The position numbers were made by a program, and so were the translations under genes. Shown here in pieces: positions 51,161 to 52,936 of a stretch of DNA of 52,936 nucleotides. The stretch comes from Actinomycetota bacterium (GTDB lineage Bacteria; Actinomycetota; Humimicrobiia; Hakubellales; JAMDDV01). Below the pieces are notes generated by a model that was not told the origin of the DNA, searched no databases, and worked only from the letters and a program-made list of their open reading frames with translations. Positions within the stretch are counted from its first letter, which is position 1. Every line of letters starts with the position of its first letter. Location: positions 1 through 52,936 of the forward strand of contig JAMDDV010000042.1 in the NCBI GenBank assembly GCA_023488455.1, given 5' to 3'.

Positions 51161-52012
51161 GTGCACATTTTAAAGATATTTACTAATTCTTTTAGGTATC
51201 AGTTCTGGATACTTTCCAGACCAGCGGTCTATGTAATTTTAGTTATATTCTTCGTCCCCGAGTTGATTGTTTTGAGGGCTCTGGGTTTTTACCCCGGTCC
51301 GGACTATTTTGCTGGTGCCTTTTTGCCGCCGCCAATCGCCCAGTTCAAATCTCTTGCCATTCTGGCAGTTACAAATACCAGCGGATTTACCTATTCAAGA
51401 TATGGGACTGCGATTGCAGTGGCTTTAATATTTTCAGTTCTATTTAACTCTTTGTTGGCTGCTATTTTCCAGATTTCTTGTCTGCCTATAAACAATGAAG
51501 CAATACGCGGGGATAGAATTTCTGTTTGTGGAAAATTTATTAAGCAGGTGGTTGTTAATTTTCTTTATATCCTCGCCATTTTTATAGTTAGCGGATCCAT
51601 ATATTTTGGCGCAGTTGCTTTATCCATAACGCTGGCTACTGCTGAATTAGTCCCAGTATTTGCCGGGGCTATCCTTTCCACTTTAGCACTATTCGTTATT
51701 CTGATACTGTCCCATGTGCCTCTTGCTGCAGCGTTGACGTTCAGATCTATGAGCACAAACAAACTGTTAAGGATATTGAGAAAGTGCTGGCTCAAGCTGC
51801 TTGTATTTTCATCCATGTATGTAGTTGCAGTTGTTATTTCCAAGACTTTACTGGTGAATGCCATCTGCAGCCCCATCAATTTTGCCTCAGCCATCTGGTT
51901 AAGATGGGTGATGTTTTTCGCCGCAACATTTTTATTATTGTTGTTGAGCACGACTCAGAACTTCTTCGGGTTTCTTTTCTCAAGGGGCATCATCCAGGCC
52001 TCGTTTGAATAA
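51161..52012 (+). CDS. Hypothetical multi-pass membrane protein
   Basis: 283 residues, about six membrane helices (roughly 13-35, 84-108, 128-152, 160-188, 210-234, 243-265). I do not recognise a family. The C-terminus holds an STTQNFFGFLFSRGI stretch. It starts with GTG 51161 directly after a promoter with 6-base spacing. The gene is followed by two small membrane or acidic-protein genes in the same direction. Confidence 0.7.
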   Translation: MHILKIFTNSFRYQFWILSRPAVYVILVIFFVPELIVLRALGFYPGPDYFAGAFLPPPIAQFKSLAILAVTNTSGFTYSRYGTAIAVALIFSVLFNSLLAAIFQISCLPINNEAIRGDRISVCGKFIKQVVVNFLYILAIFIVSGSIYFGAVALSITLATAELVPVFAGAILSTLALFVILILSHVPLAAALTFRSMSTNKLLRILRKCWLKLLVFSSMYVVAVVISKTLLVNAICSPINFASAIWLRWVMFFAATFLLLLLSTTQNFFGFLFSRGIIQASFE

Positions 52013-52072
52013 AAATGGTATTGACATATCTTAAAATGTTATAATGATTCCCTTCTATTATTAGGAGATCAT

Positions 52073-52306
52073 ATGGACGATAATTATTACAATCCGTGCT
52101 TATTTTGCTTAAATGATGAAGCCATTCCGGGCGAATATAAATATTGCCGTCTTCTGGAGAAGATGCTAAAGAAATCAAGGTGTCTGGAGATAATGAGTTT
52201 TTCTTCTTTGAACGAAAAAAAAGAAGACGAGATAGTTCATTTTCTTGAGAGCAGCCTTGATGATACTTTTTTTGATGTCATTGATGATGAGGATACTGTC
52301 AATTAA
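52073..52306 (+). CDS. Small acidic cysteine-containing protein, unknown
   Basis: 77 residues with NPCLFCLNDEAIPGEYKYCR at the start, a possible metal site, and an acidic DDTFFDVIDDEDTVN end. No family is recognised. TTAGGAG stands 5 bases before the ATG. A TATAAT at 52038-52043 may be its promoter -10. Confidence 0.6.
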   Translation: MDDNYYNPCLFCLNDEAIPGEYKYCRLLEKMLKKSRCLEIMSFSSLNEKKEDEIVHFLESSLDDTFFDVIDDEDTVN

Positions 52307-52369
52307 CCTTTGTATGGGGCTAAGCCCGCTTGATCTTAGCGCAAGGGTTTTTACTGTTGTGGAGGTTTT

Positions 52370-52924
52370 ATGGGCAGACATTCATCGCAGGTAAGAGGAA
52401 GCCTCTGGAAGAGGTTTGGCATCGCGGTAATTTTTGGTGGCATAGCACTTGGTCTGACTTTTGTAAGCCAAATTAACTTATTTTCTTTTATCATCAATTT
52501 AAAAGAGATAGTAATACTGTTTGGCACTGCACTTTCGGGTGCGTTTGGCGGCTTGATAATTACCGTTCTTGCCAGCATTGTTGAACAGGGTAAGCCGTGG
52601 GCTTACGCGATTTCACATCTCATCGGACTTGTTTTTATTGGTGGAGTATTTGGCTCTACCATAAAGAACTCTCGTTCTAAGATCTCCCAGGTGCTCATAT
52701 GGCTGATAATTTCTGCTGTATATTATTCCATCTTCTATTTTCCGCTTTATAATTTTTTTGATGCACTGATTTATGAGCATGATGTTACGCTAACCTGGGC
52801 ATTTATGCAGGCAAGCTGGTTAAACTATGTTCGTGAAGCGGTATTTACAGTTATAATTACGCTTATACTTGTGGGTCTCACCCCGGAGGGTTTTAAGAAG
52901 TCCCTTTTTGGAAGGCGTATGTGA
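52370..52924 (+). CDS. Hypothetical five-pass membrane protein
   Basis: 184 residues with about five membrane helices and short loops (GKPWAYAISHLIGLVFIGGV, QVLIWLIISAVYYSIFYFPL, REAVFTVIITLILVGL). The layout recalls substrate-binding components of small-molecule transporters or sensor membrane modules, but no signature is definite. TGGAGG precedes the ATG. It ends 12 bases before the window edge. Confidence 0.65.
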   Translation: MGRHSSQVRGSLWKRFGIAVIFGGIALGLTFVSQINLFSFIINLKEIVILFGTALSGAFGGLIITVLASIVEQGKPWAYAISHLIGLVFIGGVFGSTIKNSRSKISQVLIWLIISAVYYSIFYFPLYNFFDALIYEHDVTLTWAFMQASWLNYVREAVFTVIITLILVGLTPEGFKKSLFGRRM

Positions 52925-52936
52925 ATGACGGGATGT

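Overview
This window looks like part of a moderately AT-rich, anaerobe-type bacterial chromosome. It holds a large sugar-catabolism region, a band of toxin-antitoxin and decayed genes, and a conserved housekeeping region carrying an inserted IS1-family element. The lineage is not certain. MenA (menaquinone), an AmaP-like membrane protein, DegV, YtxH proteins, an FMN-type glutamate synthase and several apparently leaderless promoters suggest a monoderm lineage, either Firmicutes-like or a deep-branching actinobacterial group. This is inference only.

Layout. 1-2378: the tail of a probable sugar ABC ATPase, a terminator, a SAF-domain dehydrogenase, a frameshifted DUF433 antitoxin and a HicBA pair. 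2509-15919: sugar genes, comprising two FGGY kinases read divergently, a xylose-isomerase-like TIM barrel, two uroporphyrinogen-decarboxylase-like (UroD) proteins, an AllA-like protein, a zinc dehydrogenase, a Gfo/Idh/MocA oxidoreductase, a GlcD/GlcF-type flavoprotein and Fe-S pair, and an overlapping LacI regulator. 16054-24588: a third, broken UroD gene, a PfkB kinase, a GatZ-type protein that seems to start at ATA, a tagatose-epimerase-like protein, a binding-protein-dependent sugar transporter without its own ATPase, and a xylulokinase-like kinase. 24642-35479: a B12-binding-type radical SAM protein, VapBC-like, AbiE and MNT/HepT toxin-antitoxin pairs, a DUF4432 mutarotase-like protein, an Old Yellow Enzyme, a 1042-residue PAS/GAF/HD-GYP sensor, and glycosyltransferase and HEPN pseudogenes. 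35521-52936: glutamine synthetase, glutamate synthase, folate, DegV and MenA genes, cytochrome b with a 38-residue membrane peptide, LysE, a lipid-kinase-like protein, an envelope-stress-like protein, two YtxH proteins around tRNA-Gly, a diverged uracil-DNA-glycosylase-like protein and membrane proteins.

How it works together. The 2.7-24.6 kb region reads as uptake, dehydrogenation or isomerisation, phosphorylation and epimerisation of one or more uncommon sugars or sugar acids under LacI control. The UroD-like proteins have no obvious role in such a pathway and are the main biochemical unknown.

Best candidate for something new. Positions 43022-46089 form a complete 3068-bp IS1-family element with perfect 18-bp terminal inverted repeats and a perfect 8-bp target duplication. 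It carries four passenger genes besides its transposase: an HNH-nuclease-like protein, a P63C-domain protein, and two others. The P63C gene has a consensus promoter with an inverted repeat over its -35 box. Elsewhere, at least five gene remnants, including an 88%-identical 60-bp scrap of the radical SAM gene, show that this neighbourhood is rearranging.
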